This document shows, in pieces, positions 1 to 7,810 of a stretch of 64,000 nt of DNA (positions within the stretch are counted from its first letter, which is position 1; each line of letters begins with the position of its first letter). Under the pieces are notes generated by a model, which ran no database searches, was not told the origin of the DNA, and saw nothing but the letters and a program-made list of their open reading frames with translations. Where the stretch lies: contig JAJBTZ010000044.1 in NCBI GenBank assembly GCA_020860605.1, positions 21,836 through 85,835 of the forward strand, in the 5' to 3' direction. The stretch comes from Ruminococcus sp. GTDB taxonomy: Bacteria > Bacillota > Clostridia > Oscillospirales > Ruminococcaceae. A program made the translations under genes and the position numbers.

Positions 1-561
1 CTTGTTGGCGGAGCTTCTGACGAATCGAGTACTCCTTACGGAGCACTTATCTTCGGCGAAGCCATCTGCATGGGGTACACTACCACCTTCCAGCTCATGA
101 TGGACATGCTCGGAGTGGAGTCGATCATAGTTTCTGGCGAAGCTCTTGATGAGGAGCACGCCTGGAATATGGTCTGCCTTGACGGCAGCTGGTACCACGT
201 CGACTGCACTTGGGACGACTATGTCCCCGATTATGAAGGCAGAAGAGCTTTCCACACCTATCTCATGGTCACCGATGCGACGATGGAAATCGAGCATATC
301 TGGGACAGGGATTCGGCACCTACAGCGGACAGCGAAGACTACATCTACTTCTACAATAATGGATTGTATGCCGAAACTACCGAAGAGCTTGCAGCGATTC
401 TTGAAAAAGAGGCTGCTTCGGGAGACCTGAGGGCTGAGGTTGCGATTCCTCTTGAAAATGACGTCGAATTCCCGGAGCTTGAATCGGGAACCATCTACGC
501 CTACTGGAGGATTGACCTTGGCGGGTACTCGGTTATCATATATTACTTCGACGAGCTTTGA
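1..561 (+). CDS. Transglutaminase-like domain protein, 5' truncated by window edge
   Basis: The reading frame is open from base 1 and ends at the TGA at 559-561, so only the C-terminal 186 residues are present. The catalytic triad of the transglutaminase-like fold is readable: Cys in AICMGY (window residue 23), His in EEHAWNMV (53) and Asp in YHVDCTW (68). Secreted bacterial members of this superfamily hydrolyse or crosslink peptides outside the cell, but the signal sequence would lie upstream and cannot be seen. About 90 residues follow the triad with no recognised domain. It sits 9 bp before the SDR gene. Superfamily assignment is firm; substrate is unknown. Confidence 0.8.
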   Translation, partial: LVGGASDESSTPYGALIFGEAICMGYTTTFQLMMDMLGVESIIVSGEALDEEHAWNMVCLDGSWYHVDCTWDDYVPDYEGRRAFHTYLMVTDATMEIEHIWDRDSAPTADSEDYIYFYNNGLYAETTEELAAILEKEAASGDLRAEVAIPLENDVEFPELESGTIYAYWRIDLGGYSVIIYYFDEL

Positions 562-570
562 GGTGACTGC

Positions 571-1299
571 ATGAAGACTGCACTTGTGACTGGTAGCTCG
601 AGAGGAATCGGAGCTGCTGCTGCGAAGGAGCTCGCAAGGCTTGGATATGCGGTAGCGGTGAACTATAAATCCCACTGCGAAGCTGCGGAGGCTGTTTGCA
701 AAGAGATCAGGGACTTTGGAGGCGTTGCAGAGGCGTTTCAGGCGGATATCTCCGACACTGAAGCCCTGGACAGGATGTTTTCCGAAATCAAGACTGATTT
801 AGGCGAGGTTTCGGTTCTTGTAAATAACGCTGGCGTTTCCTATATCGGGCTGCTACAGGATATGAGCGACGAGGAAATCAAGAGCCTTAGCGACGTGAAT
901 CTCCTCGGAGCGATGCTTTGTACCAAAAGAGCTGTTCCAGACATGATTAAAAGGCATGACGGAGTGATTATCAACATCGCTTCGATGTGGGGAGAGGTTG
1001 GGGCCTCATGCGAAGTCGTATATTCCGCCTGCAAGGCAGGGATTATCGGGTTCACGAAGGCACTCGCTAAGGAGCTGGGGCCAAGTGGAATCAGGGTCAA
1101 CTGCGTTTCACCAGGGGTTATCGATACTGATATGAACTCGGAACTCACAGATAAAACGATTAGTGAGCTTTGTGAGGAAACTCCCCTTCTGAGAATCGGA
1201 ACACCAGCTGATGTTGGAAAGACGATTGCATTTTTGGCAAGCGAAGAAGCTTCGTTTATAACAGGACAGGTTATCTCCGTTAACGGAGGAATTATTTGA
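571..1299 (+). CDS. fabG: SDR-family 3-oxoacyl-ACP reductase-like protein (FabG-like)
   Basis: A 242-residue classical short-chain dehydrogenase/reductase of typical FabG length. The NAD(P)-binding motif TGSSRGIG is at residues 7-14, NNAG at 85-88, the catalytic Ser at 138 and the YxxxK pair at Tyr151/Lys155; the C-terminal ITGQVISVNGG matches the FabG family. The family reduces 3-oxoacyl-ACP to 3-hydroxyacyl-ACP with NADPH. The acpS gene about 500 bp downstream supports a fatty-acid link, but no other fab genes are present, so a different SDR substrate is possible. GAGGTG precedes the ATG. Confidence 0.75.
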   Translation: MKTALVTGSSRGIGAAAAKELARLGYAVAVNYKSHCEAAEAVCKEIRDFGGVAEAFQADISDTEALDRMFSEIKTDLGEVSVLVNNAGVSYIGLLQDMSDEEIKSLSDVNLLGAMLCTKRAVPDMIKRHDGVIINIASMWGEVGASCEVVYSACKAGIIGFTKALAKELGPSGIRVNCVSPGVIDTDMNSELTDKTISELCEETPLLRIGTPADVGKTIAFLASEEASFITGQVISVNGGII

Positions 1300-1314
1300 A
1301 AGGACAATTGAGCT

Positions 1315-1821
1315 ATGGAGACTATAAGAGAGCAGTTGGTGAGAAGACCGTTTACACAGTCAGACAGAATCAAACAGTATGCTATAACCATTATTTCGTT
1401 TATTGTGGGATTATGCGTGTTGATACTGATGATAAACATCTTCAACGGCGTTTACTTCCTGGTGGGGCTTGTTATCGGAATTGCACTGGCTGCAGGAATT
1501 CTGTATCTCGGATATTACCTTATCGGTAGGCTGAATGTCGAGTATGAATACTGTGTTGCAGGAACTTCAATCTCGGTCGACAAGATAATCGACAAAAAGA
1601 AGCGGAAGTCGCTTTGCAGCTTCGATTTAAGAGACGCCACCGGCTTCTACCATTCGAGAAAAGAGCAAGGCGATGCCGTTGCCTACAGCGTTGAAGGCGA
1701 CGAGGGCGACATCTACACTATCGAATTCAGTGAGCCAAAGTCAGGACGGATTTATCTCTACTTCACCCCTGACGAGAAAACCCTCTCTATGGTTTCCGTC
1801 TATCTTCCGAGGCTGTCATGA
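1315..1821 (+). CDS. Small membrane protein of unknown function (DUF6106-like)
   Basis: A 168-residue protein with two hydrophobic segments around residues 25-45 and 48-70, preceded by a basic/polar N-terminus and followed by a soluble domain of about 95 residues rich in charged residues. The profile and its position before acpS resemble a family of clostridial membrane proteins I recall as DUF6106; this is memory-based and needs a profile search. Its stop overlaps the acpS start by 4 bp (ATGA, 1818-1821), indicating translational coupling. No catalytic motif is visible. Confidence 0.6.
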   Translation: METIREQLVRRPFTQSDRIKQYAITIISFIVGLCVLILMINIFNGVYFLVGLVIGIALAAGILYLGYYLIGRLNVEYEYCVAGTSISVDKIIDKKKRKSLCSFDLRDATGFYHSRKEQGDAVAYSVEGDEGDIYTIEFSEPKSGRIYLYFTPDEKTLSMVSVYLPRLS

Positions 1822-2168
1822 GAGTCGGAATTGACTGCGTGGATATCCCACGGATTGAGAAAAGTATGGAGATTCAAGGCTTTCTTGAGAGGATTTTCTC
1901 TGAGAACGAGCTTAAGCTTTTTACTCAAAGAAAGATGAACCCTCAGACTATTGCTGCAAATTTTGCTGCAAAAGAGGCCTTTTCGAAATCTCTTGGGACT
2001 GGAATAAGAGGATTCAAGCTGAAGGAAGTGTCGGTTCTTCGGGATGAGCTTGGGGCTCCTTACATAGAACTTTCTGGAAAGGCTCTGGAGATTGCGAAGA
2101 GCCTTCAGTTCACCGTCAGCATCACTCACACAGACACCGTTGCGACCGCGATTGTTATCGCCTATTAA
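1818..2168 (+). CDS. acpS: Holo-[acyl-carrier-protein] synthase
   Basis: A 116-residue protein, the usual length for AcpS, which transfers 4'-phosphopantetheine from CoA to the conserved serine of acyl carrier protein. The family signatures are present: the Mg-binding Asp6 in GIDCVDI near the N-terminus and the helix NFAAKEAFSKSLGTG with catalytic Glu53. The C-terminal SITHTDTVATAIVIA corresponds to the family's SxSHxxxxAxA strand. It overlaps the upstream membrane protein by 4 bp and lies 3 bp before nnrD, an acpS-nnr order common in Firmicutes. Confidence 0.93.
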   Translation: MRVGIDCVDIPRIEKSMEIQGFLERIFSENELKLFTQRKMNPQTIAANFAAKEAFSKSLGTGIRGFKLKEVSVLRDELGAPYIELSGKALEIAKSLQFTVSITHTDTVATAIVIAY

Positions 2169-2171
2169 ATT

Positions 2172-3170
2172 ATGAATATTACTTCTACTATCTCCTGGGA
2201 AGCTCTCTATCAGGCTGAACTCGAGGCCAATAAAAATAACGTCCACATCTCTGCTGTCCTGGAACCTGACGGCGGAGATATTTCGTCTGTTGATAAGTAT
2301 GCTGCGGAAGCGGTTATGAGGGAAAATATCTCTTCAAGGCCTGTGAACTCTCATAAGGGCACCTTCGGGAGGCTTCTCTCGATTGTCGGCTCGAACAGGT
2401 ATCCGGGTGCTGCTGCTATCTCATCACTTTCGGCGCTTCGGTCGGGAGTTGGGCTTCTGAGCGTCTGCACGACAGAACATTCGGCGATTTCGCTTGCTTC
2501 GAATGTGAAGGAGTGTACCCTATTCCCCTGCCACTGCGACGAGGACGGGTTTATTAAGCCTACTGACCATGAGCTTGAGGGGATTTTAGATTTGCTCAAA
2601 GCTTCTGATGCTGTTCTGATAGGCTGCGGACTTGGGCAGTCTGAGAGTACGATAGCTGTCCTTGAGGCGGTTATCGAAAATGCAAATTGTCCCATTATTA
2701 TCGATGCGGATGGCATAAACCTTGTCTCAAAGCGCATAGAATTGCTTAGAAAAGCAAAGACAGATGTCATCCTGACGCCTCACCCGGCTGAGCTTTCAAG
2801 GCTTGCCCAAGTTGACACGAAGACTGCCGTCAAAGAGCGATACACTATCGCGAAAAAGCTGGCTTCTCAGTACAGCGTGACCATCGTCTCGAAATCCTGC
2901 TCAACGCTGATTGTGAACGAGACTGAGGCATACGTCACCATGTTCGGGAACAACGGGCTCTCGAAAGGCGGAAGCGGAGACCTGCTGGCTGGGTTAATCT
3001 CTTCCTTCGTGGCTCAAGGGAAATCACCCGTTACTGCCGGAATTCTCGGCACTTATGCGATGGGAGCTTCCTGCGAAGAGGTCTCGAAGAGGCGATCTAA
3101 AACTGGGATGCTGGCAAGCGACATTATTTCCTATCTGCCTGAGCTTTTCAAGAACTTCGAGAGGGCTTGA
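2172..3170 (+). CDS. nnrD: ADP-dependent NAD(P)H-hydrate dehydratase
   Basis: A 332-residue ribokinase-like protein of the YjeF C-terminal (CARKD) family, which repairs hydrated NAD(P)H using ADP or ATP. The core starts near residue 55 with GTFGRLLSIVGS; the nucleotide-binding GGSGDLLAGL is at 266-275, with IIDADG and LTPHPAE motifs between. The family is often a fusion with an N-terminal epimerase (NnrE). Here the first roughly 50 residues are too short for an epimerase, so only the dehydratase activity is encoded; no nnrE is seen in the window. It starts 3 bp after acpS. Confidence 0.88.
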   Translation: MNITSTISWEALYQAELEANKNNVHISAVLEPDGGDISSVDKYAAEAVMRENISSRPVNSHKGTFGRLLSIVGSNRYPGAAAISSLSALRSGVGLLSVCTTEHSAISLASNVKECTLFPCHCDEDGFIKPTDHELEGILDLLKASDAVLIGCGLGQSESTIAVLEAVIENANCPIIIDADGINLVSKRIELLRKAKTDVILTPHPAELSRLAQVDTKTAVKERYTIAKKLASQYSVTIVSKSCSTLIVNETEAYVTMFGNNGLSKGGSGDLLAGLISSFVAQGKSPVTAGILGTYAMGASCEEVSKRRSKTGMLASDIISYLPELFKNFERA

Positions 3171-3767
3171 TTGAGTTTGAGGCAAAAATTTAAAAAAATA
3201 ACTGCGATAGTTTTAGCTGTGGCAGGTGCTATGAGCTTGCTTTGTGGCTGTGCTCTGTCGCAGAAGCTGACAAGCGAGAAGTCGCTTCCGGCTGCATTTA
3301 CTGCGACTGCTGAGGTTGACTTCGACGACACCATCTATGAGATGCTCCTGACGCGTCTGAGCGACGGCACGTGGAACGTTGAGCTCACCTCCCCTGCGAT
3401 AGTCAGCGGACTTATCTTTGACGTCGAAGGCGAGGAGACGACCATTTCCTTCAAAGGGCTGAACTTCAGCTTTGACAGCTCGAAGTTCCCTGTTGGCTCG
3501 GTCGTATCGCTTGTAACGAAGTCGTTCGACAAGCTCGTGCCACTCGAGCTTGACGTCACCGAGGGCGAAGAGTCGGACTACTGCTCTGGCGAGACAAACG
3601 GCACCGTCTATTCCCTCACCTTCTCTAAAACTGGGATTCCGATGGTCTTGGAACTTGGCGAGAGCGACGATGAGAACTACATGAGGATAACTTTTGTGGA
3701 GTTTGAGCTCCTGAATTCCGAGAGCGAGGAAGAAAGCGCTTCGGATGAACTGATTATTGAAGAATAA
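3171..3767 (+). CDS. Putative lipoprotein of unknown function
   Basis: A 198-residue protein whose TTG start immediately abuts the nnrD stop. The N-terminus is basic (RQKFKK) followed by a hydrophobic stretch and a lipobox LCGC with lipidated Cys27, so the mature protein should be membrane-anchored on the outside. The rest is acidic and beta-rich by inspection, ending in a run of Glu/Ser. It resembles small lipoproteins found at this position in Clostridia, but I do not recognise a characterised family. It is the last gene of the acpS operon; a terminator follows. Confidence 0.7.
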   Translation: MSLRQKFKKITAIVLAVAGAMSLLCGCALSQKLTSEKSLPAAFTATAEVDFDDTIYEMLLTRLSDGTWNVELTSPAIVSGLIFDVEGEETTISFKGLNFSFDSSKFPVGSVVSLVTKSFDKLVPLELDVTEGEESDYCSGETNGTVYSLTFSKTGIPMVLELGESDDENYMRITFVEFELLNSESEEESASDELIIEE

Positions 3768-3773
3768 ACTTAG

Positions 3774-3801
3774 CGCCTTGCCTTGAGCAGGGCGTTTTCT
3801 T
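3774..3801 (+). terminator. Rho-independent terminator of the acpS-nnrD operon
   Basis: An 8-bp stem (CGCCTTGC with GCAGGGCG, one G-T pair) and a 5-nt loop, followed by TTTTCTTTT, directly after the lipoprotein stop codon. Confidence 0.8.
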
Positions 3802-3835
3802 TTGAAATCTTAATAAAATCTTAAGAATTGAGCTG

Positions 3836-3864
3836 TTGACTTGAGCCTTCTGAGGCATTAAAAT
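3836..3864 (+). promoter_or_regulatory. Sigma-A type promoter of the C39 peptidase pair
   Basis: TTGACT at 3836-3841, a 17-bp spacer and TAAAAT at 3859-3864. Transcription should start near 3871, which places the ATG at 3872 at the very 5' end of the RNA and supports the start at 3887. Confidence 0.75.
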
Positions 3865-3886
3865 TATATTAATGGAGATGAAGCCT

Positions 3887-4591
3887 ATGGCAACAGCTAA
3901 AGCTACAAAGAAGAAACATCTACTCAGAAATTTATTTATACTTGTCGTGATTATCGTGGTGGGAGTGTATATCTACGAAAATACGAAACCGCAGAACATG
4001 GTATATCTTAGCGACGTTATTGACTACAGCCAATGGCCTGACTATCCGACTGGCTGCGAGTCAGCTTCGCTCTACATACTTCTGCAATACTATGGCGTTG
4101 ATGTGACCATGGAAGAAATAGTCGATGCTCTGCCGAAGGGTCCGACACCATATGAGGTCGATGGCGTTCTTTACGGAGCGAACCCTGAAAGAGAGTTTGT
4201 CGGCGACCCGAGGGATTCGGGCTCCTACGGCGTCTTCAACGAGCCTATAAGGGAAACCGCCGAGCAGTTCAAGTCGGGAGCCATCGCCAAGAGTGGCGCA
4301 ACTCTTGAAGATATCAAGGAGATTATCGCAAGCGGAAACCCGGTTGAAGCGTGGTACACGACCAACATCGAAGGTGGCATCCAGTACCGCCGTGAATGGC
4401 TCGACTACGAAACCGGCGAAACCGTCCGCTGGCCCGCCTATGAACACGCCGTAGTCATCTACGGCTTCGACGCCTACAACAACGTCCTCTATAAAGACCC
4501 AAACACCGGAAGCTCTCATGCTATGGGCTGGGACACGTTTAAGGAAGCATTTGAGGAATTGGGCGGGATGATTGTTTATTATGAGGGATGA
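3887..4591 (+). CDS. Membrane-anchored C39-like cysteine peptidase, copy A
   Basis: The start at 3887 is chosen because GGAGATG lies 6 nt upstream and the promoter's expected +1 is near 3871; this gives 234 residues. A basic N-terminus (KATKKK) and one hydrophobic segment (about 14-30) predict a signal anchor with the catalytic domain outside. The papain-like C39_2 triad is readable: Cys57 in YPTGCESAS, His187 in YEHAVVIYGFD and Asp204 in YKDPNTG. C39 enzymes cleave after double-glycine motifs or in cell-wall peptides; the substrate is unknown. There is no ABC domain, unlike bacteriocin-processing transporters. It is closely paralogous to the next gene. Confidence 0.75.
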   Translation: MATAKATKKKHLLRNLFILVVIIVVGVYIYENTKPQNMVYLSDVIDYSQWPDYPTGCESASLYILLQYYGVDVTMEEIVDALPKGPTPYEVDGVLYGANPEREFVGDPRDSGSYGVFNEPIRETAEQFKSGAIAKSGATLEDIKEIIASGNPVEAWYTTNIEGGIQYRREWLDYETGETVRWPAYEHAVVIYGFDAYNNVLYKDPNTGSSHAMGWDTFKEAFEELGGMIVYYEG

Positions 4592-4595
4592 AAAA

Positions 4596-5414
4596 ATGCC
4601 GAAGAAAAGGCAAAGAAAAAGAAGAATAAGATACGACCGACTTTTTGCAATATTTATGGTTCTGGCTTTGATGATTGCCAGAGTTTGTGCTTTCACACAT
4701 AAAGATAAGTCAGAAATTTCAGATGACGAAATCGAAAGCGAAGACGCGAGCGGGCTTGAGGAACTGGAAGATATGCAGGAGCAGGAGTACATCGAGTCAC
4801 AAAGCGAAGAAACAGCATATGTATGTCTCAACGACGTTATTGAATACAGCCAATATCCTGACTATCCGACAGGCTGTGAAGTTACTGCACTTTACATACT
4901 TCTCGAGTATTATGATGTCGAAGTCACTATGGAGGAATTGGTCGAAGCTTTGCCGAAGGGTCCTATTCCATGGTATGATGCAAACGGTGTACGATATGGA
5001 GCCAATCCAGCAAAGCAATTTGTCGGCGATCCGAGATATTCTGATTCCTATGGCGTATTTAACGAGCCTATCAGGGAAACTGCCGAGCAATTCAAGACAG
5101 GTGCAATTGCCAAAACAGGCGCTACCCTTGACGACATCAAGGAAATCATCACTTCAGGCAATCCAGTTATCGCTTGGTACACAACTAATATTGAAGCCGG
5201 TATTGAATATCGTCAGGAATGGCTCGACTATGATACCGGCGAAACGGTCATATGGCCTGCCTATGAGCACGCAGTGGTTATATACGGCTTTGACGACTAC
5301 AACAATATAATGTACAGGGATCCTAGCACTGGCAGCTCAGCTGCTGTAGGTTGGGACACCTTCAAGGAAGCATTTGAGGAGCTTGGCGGGATGATTGTTT
5401 ACTATGACGAATAA
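4596..5414 (+). CDS. Membrane-anchored C39-like cysteine peptidase, copy B
   Basis: The ATG at 4596 has GAGGG 8 nt upstream, overlapping the end of copy A; earlier TTG/ATG codons in frame lie inside copy A. The 272-residue product has a very basic N-terminus, one membrane segment (about 13-33), an acidic linker (40-75) absent from copy A, then a C39_2 domain with Cys94, His225 and Asp242. The catalytic domains of A and B are near-identical along most of their length, so this is a tandem duplication; copy B has more A/T-ending codons, suggesting it has diverged at silent sites. The added acidic stalk may set reach from the membrane (inference). Confidence 0.75.
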   Translation: MPKKRQRKRRIRYDRLFAIFMVLALMIARVCAFTHKDKSEISDDEIESEDASGLEELEDMQEQEYIESQSEETAYVCLNDVIEYSQYPDYPTGCEVTALYILLEYYDVEVTMEELVEALPKGPIPWYDANGVRYGANPAKQFVGDPRYSDSYGVFNEPIRETAEQFKTGAIAKTGATLDDIKEIITSGNPVIAWYTTNIEAGIEYRQEWLDYDTGETVIWPAYEHAVVIYGFDDYNNIMYRDPSTGSSAAVGWDTFKEAFEELGGMIVYYDE

Positions 5415-5418
5415 AAAA

Positions 5419-5430
5419 CGGCTCGGTGGA
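5419..5430 (+). repeat. 12-bp direct repeat; matches the 5' arm of the terminator at 6184-6195
   Basis: CGGCTCGGTGGA occurs at 5419-5430 and again at 6184-6195. In the second place it is the 5' arm of a complete terminator; in the first, right after copy B, the complementary arm is missing. The two copies bracket the PIN gene pair and its promoter. Confidence 0.7.
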
Positions 5431-5445
5431 ATTTTAAATTTAGGG

Positions 5446-5474
5446 TTGATAAGTTCTGAGATTTGTGGTATTAT
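5446..5474 (+). promoter_or_regulatory. Promoter of the PIN-domain gene pair
   Basis: TTGATA at 5446-5451, a 17-bp spacer and TATTAT at 5469-5474, 35 bp before the GTG start, so the pair has its own transcription start. Confidence 0.65.
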
Positions 5475-5508
5475 ATCATATAGAGGAGTTTTGAGGAGAT
5501 GACGAGCG

Positions 5509-5982
5509 GTGAAGATATATTTAGATTGCTGTTGCTACAACAGACCGTTTGATGACCAGACGCAGGAACGAGTTTATCTTGAAGCACAGATAATTGAAGG
5601 GATATTTCGTTCTTGTCAAGCTGGCATTTTTGAGCTTGTTGGAAGCTCAGCTTTGAGCTTCGAAATCAGTCGAATAGGCGACCTCGAAAAGCGACAGCAA
5701 ATAATAAGGCTCTATTCTCTGGTTGCATCATACGAAAATGTCGATGATGAGATAGAATTAAGAGCAAAAGATATTCGTTCACAATCGAATATCAAAACTT
5801 ACGATAGTTACCATGTGGCTTTAGCTGAGAGAGCGAACGCTGATGTAATGATAACTACTGATGTTAAATTAGAGAAGATGGCTTCACATTTGAAGCTGAA
5901 TGTAAAAGTAATAAATCCAGTAAGATTTATGATGGATTATATGTACGGAGGTGCAACTCATGAAACAAGTGAACTTGAATAA
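5509..5982 (+). CDS. PIN-domain protein, probable ribonuclease toxin
   Basis: A 157-residue PIN-like protein with a GTG start and GAGGAG about 10 nt upstream. The N-terminal strand MKIYLDCCCYNRPFDD carries the first acidic residue (Asp6); Asp99 in KTYDSYHVALAE and Asp118 in ITTDVKLE fit the other metal-binding positions, so the nuclease site looks intact. PIN toxins of VapC type cleave RNA. It overlaps the next small gene by 23 bp, the usual coupling of toxin-antitoxin modules, although the partner here is downstream. I recall this PIN subtype next to similar small proteins in Clostridia and cyanobacteria. Toxicity itself is inference. Confidence 0.75.
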   Translation: MKIYLDCCCYNRPFDDQTQERVYLEAQIIEGIFRSCQAGIFELVGSSALSFEISRIGDLEKRQQIIRLYSLVASYENVDDEIELRAKDIRSQSNIKTYDSYHVALAERANADVMITTDVKLEKMASHLKLNVKVINPVRFMMDYMYGGATHETSELE

Positions 5983-6169
5983 TCCAGTTGAAATCAGAAC
6001 TATCGGCTATTCTGCTTTAGAAGAGGCCTTGGGACCAGTTGGAACGACCTTATTTATAAAGCAGCAGTTTGATCCCCTTGGACGTGGAGACTACACAAAG
6101 GAAAAGTACGATACCGACGATATTAGCGTTGAAGAAGCTGGAGAGCTGATGAGAGCTTTCAACAAGTAA
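5960..6169 (+). CDS. Small partner of the PIN protein, candidate antitoxin
   Basis: The ATG at 5960 is chosen because a perfect GGAGGTG sits 6 nt upstream, inside the end of the PIN gene; the product is 69 residues. It contains the block NPVEIRTIGYSALEEALGPV and the motif GRGDYTKEKY, which I recall as a recurring small protein next to this PIN subtype. It has no obvious DNA-binding helix-turn-helix. Translational coupling and size suggest it neutralises the PIN protein, but it is not a member of a named antitoxin family I can identify. Confidence 0.65.
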   Translation: MKQVNLNNPVEIRTIGYSALEEALGPVGTTLFIKQQFDPLGRGDYTKEKYDTDDISVEEAGELMRAFNK

Positions 6170-6181
6170 AACAAAATAAAC

Positions 6182-6217
6182 ACCGGCTCGGTGGATTTCC
6201 ACTGAGCCGGTATTTTT
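6182..6217. terminator. Bidirectional terminator between the PIN pair and asnB
   Basis: A 13-bp stem (6182-6194 with 6199-6211), ATTT loop, then ATTTTTA on the plus strand and an A-rich flank that serves the opposite strand. It separates convergent genes. Confidence 0.85.
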
Positions 6218-6224
6218 ATGATTA

Positions 6225-7805
6225 TTATTCACCGCTTGCGCCGTAGTTCGAAAGAACTCTTGCTGAGGGGTCGTTGACGTTGCAGCCTTCCCAGGATTTG
6301 TTCGGCATCCAGAAGTCTACGACCATTTCGGCGTTGCCGGGGTAGTACTTCTCAAAGATTTCACGGTAGAGAAGTGACTCTTTCGTGAAGGGCTTCGCAA
6401 AGGTGTATTTAGCGCTGAGAGTCTCGAATTCTTCGTCGGTGTAGGTCTCCTCGGCGTACTCTTTCAGATAATCGACCATTGAGTGACCGACGGCGTCGGA
6501 GAAGGCAGCTTTTTCACGATAGAGAATATCGTGAGGGAGATAGTCGCCCTCGAAGGCGTGGCGGAGAAGATATTTGCCCTTGCCATAGGTGTTGAGCTTC
6601 ATCTCTGGGTCAACCGCCATGACATACTTGACGAAGTCGAGGTCTCCAAACGGGACCCTTGCCTCAAGAGAGTTTACCGAGATACAGCGGTCAGCTCTCA
6701 AAACATCGTACATGTGAAGTTCATGGACACGCTTTTCGGCTTCCTTCTGGAAGGCTTCGGCATCGGGAGCAAAGTCGGTGTATTTGTAGCCGAAGAGCTC
6801 GTCCGAAATCTCGCCGGTGAGAAGAACACGGATATCGGTGTTCTCGTGAATCCACTTGCAGAGGAGGTACATGCCCATGCTGGCACGGATTGTGGTTATA
6901 TCATAAGTGCCCAGAAGCTCGATAACCGTCTCAAGAGAGCTTAGAACGATCTCTTTATTGATGATTACCTCAGTGTGGTCGCTGTGAATGTAATCGGCGA
7001 CCTGCTTCGCATATTTGAGGTCAATTGCGTCCTCGCTCATGCCGATCGCGAAGGTGCGGATAGGCTTGTCAGAGTATCTCTGAGCGACGGCGCAGACCAA
7101 GGACGAGTCAAGCCCTCCCGACAGGAGGAAGCCAACCTTCGCATCTGCTACAAGCCTCTTCTTGATCCCCTTTGTTAATTTGTCGTGGATCTGGGCACAG
7201 ACCTCATCGAGGCTTGCCTTGATCACACCTTGAGGCTTGGATATCTCGCAGTAGCTGATGAACTCCCCTGCCTTATAGTAGCACCCTGGCGGGAAGGGCA
7301 TGACTCTTTCGCATATGGGCACGAGGTTTTTCGGTTCACTTGCGAAGACTATTGCGCCATCACGGTCATAGCCGTAATAGAGCGGTCTTATTCCTATAGG
7401 ATCTCTTGCAGCGATAAACTCTTTGGTTCTTCCGTCAAAGAGAACCATCGCAAACTCGGCATCGAGCATCGAAAACATGTCGGTTCCGTACTCGAAATAT
7501 AGCGGAAGAATAATCTCGCAGTCGGAGCCACTCTTGAACTTGTAGCCCTTTTCTATCAGCTCGTCCTTGAGCTTCTCGAAGCCATAGAGCTCGCCGTTGC
7601 AGACAACTGCAGAGCCATCGAGCTCGAAAGGCTGCATTCCTTCGGGAGTCAGGCCCATGATAGCAAGGCGGTGGAAGCCAAAGAGACCTGAGCCAATATC
7701 GATTATTCTTGAATCGTCGGGTCCACGGGAAATTGTTTTGTCAAAACCTTTTTTAAATTCCGAAAAAGAGACACCGCTTTTACAGTAACCCATTATCGAA
7801 CACAT
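6225..7805 (-). CDS. asnB: Asparagine synthase (glutamine-hydrolysing)
   Basis: A 526-residue two-domain enzyme. The class II glutamine amidotransferase domain starts at catalytic Cys2 (MCSIMGY, Cys exposed after Met removal) and includes CNGELYG at 69-75. The synthetase domain carries the ATP-pyrophosphatase loop SGGLDSS at 229-235. It converts aspartate, glutamine and ATP to asparagine; E. coli AsnB is of similar length. A T-box leader precedes it, so expression should respond to uncharged tRNA-Asn. It lies next to amt and glnN, making a nitrogen-assimilation block on the minus strand, but its own promoter overlaps the end of amt. Confidence 0.93.
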   Translation of the reverse strand: MCSIMGYCKSGVSFSEFKKGFDKTISRGPDDSRIIDIGSGLFGFHRLAIMGLTPEGMQPFELDGSAVVCNGELYGFEKLKDELIEKGYKFKSGSDCEIILPLYFEYGTDMFSMLDAEFAMVLFDGRTKEFIAARDPIGIRPLYYGYDRDGAIVFASEPKNLVPICERVMPFPPGCYYKAGEFISYCEISKPQGVIKASLDEVCAQIHDKLTKGIKKRLVADAKVGFLLSGGLDSSLVCAVAQRYSDKPIRTFAIGMSEDAIDLKYAKQVADYIHSDHTEVIINKEIVLSSLETVIELLGTYDITTIRASMGMYLLCKWIHENTDIRVLLTGEISDELFGYKYTDFAPDAEAFQKEAEKRVHELHMYDVLRADRCISVNSLEARVPFGDLDFVKYVMAVDPEMKLNTYGKGKYLLRHAFEGDYLPHDILYREKAAFSDAVGHSMVDYLKEYAEETYTDEEFETLSAKYTFAKPFTKESLLYREIFEKYYPGNAEMVVDFWMPNKSWEGCNVNDPSARVLSNYGASGE

Positions 7806-7810
7806 AAGTA

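Noticed and set aside
840..1445. 201-codon ORF on the minus strand across the SDR gene
   Set aside because: It is antisense to a clear FabG-like gene with intact motifs and has no ribosome site or family features.
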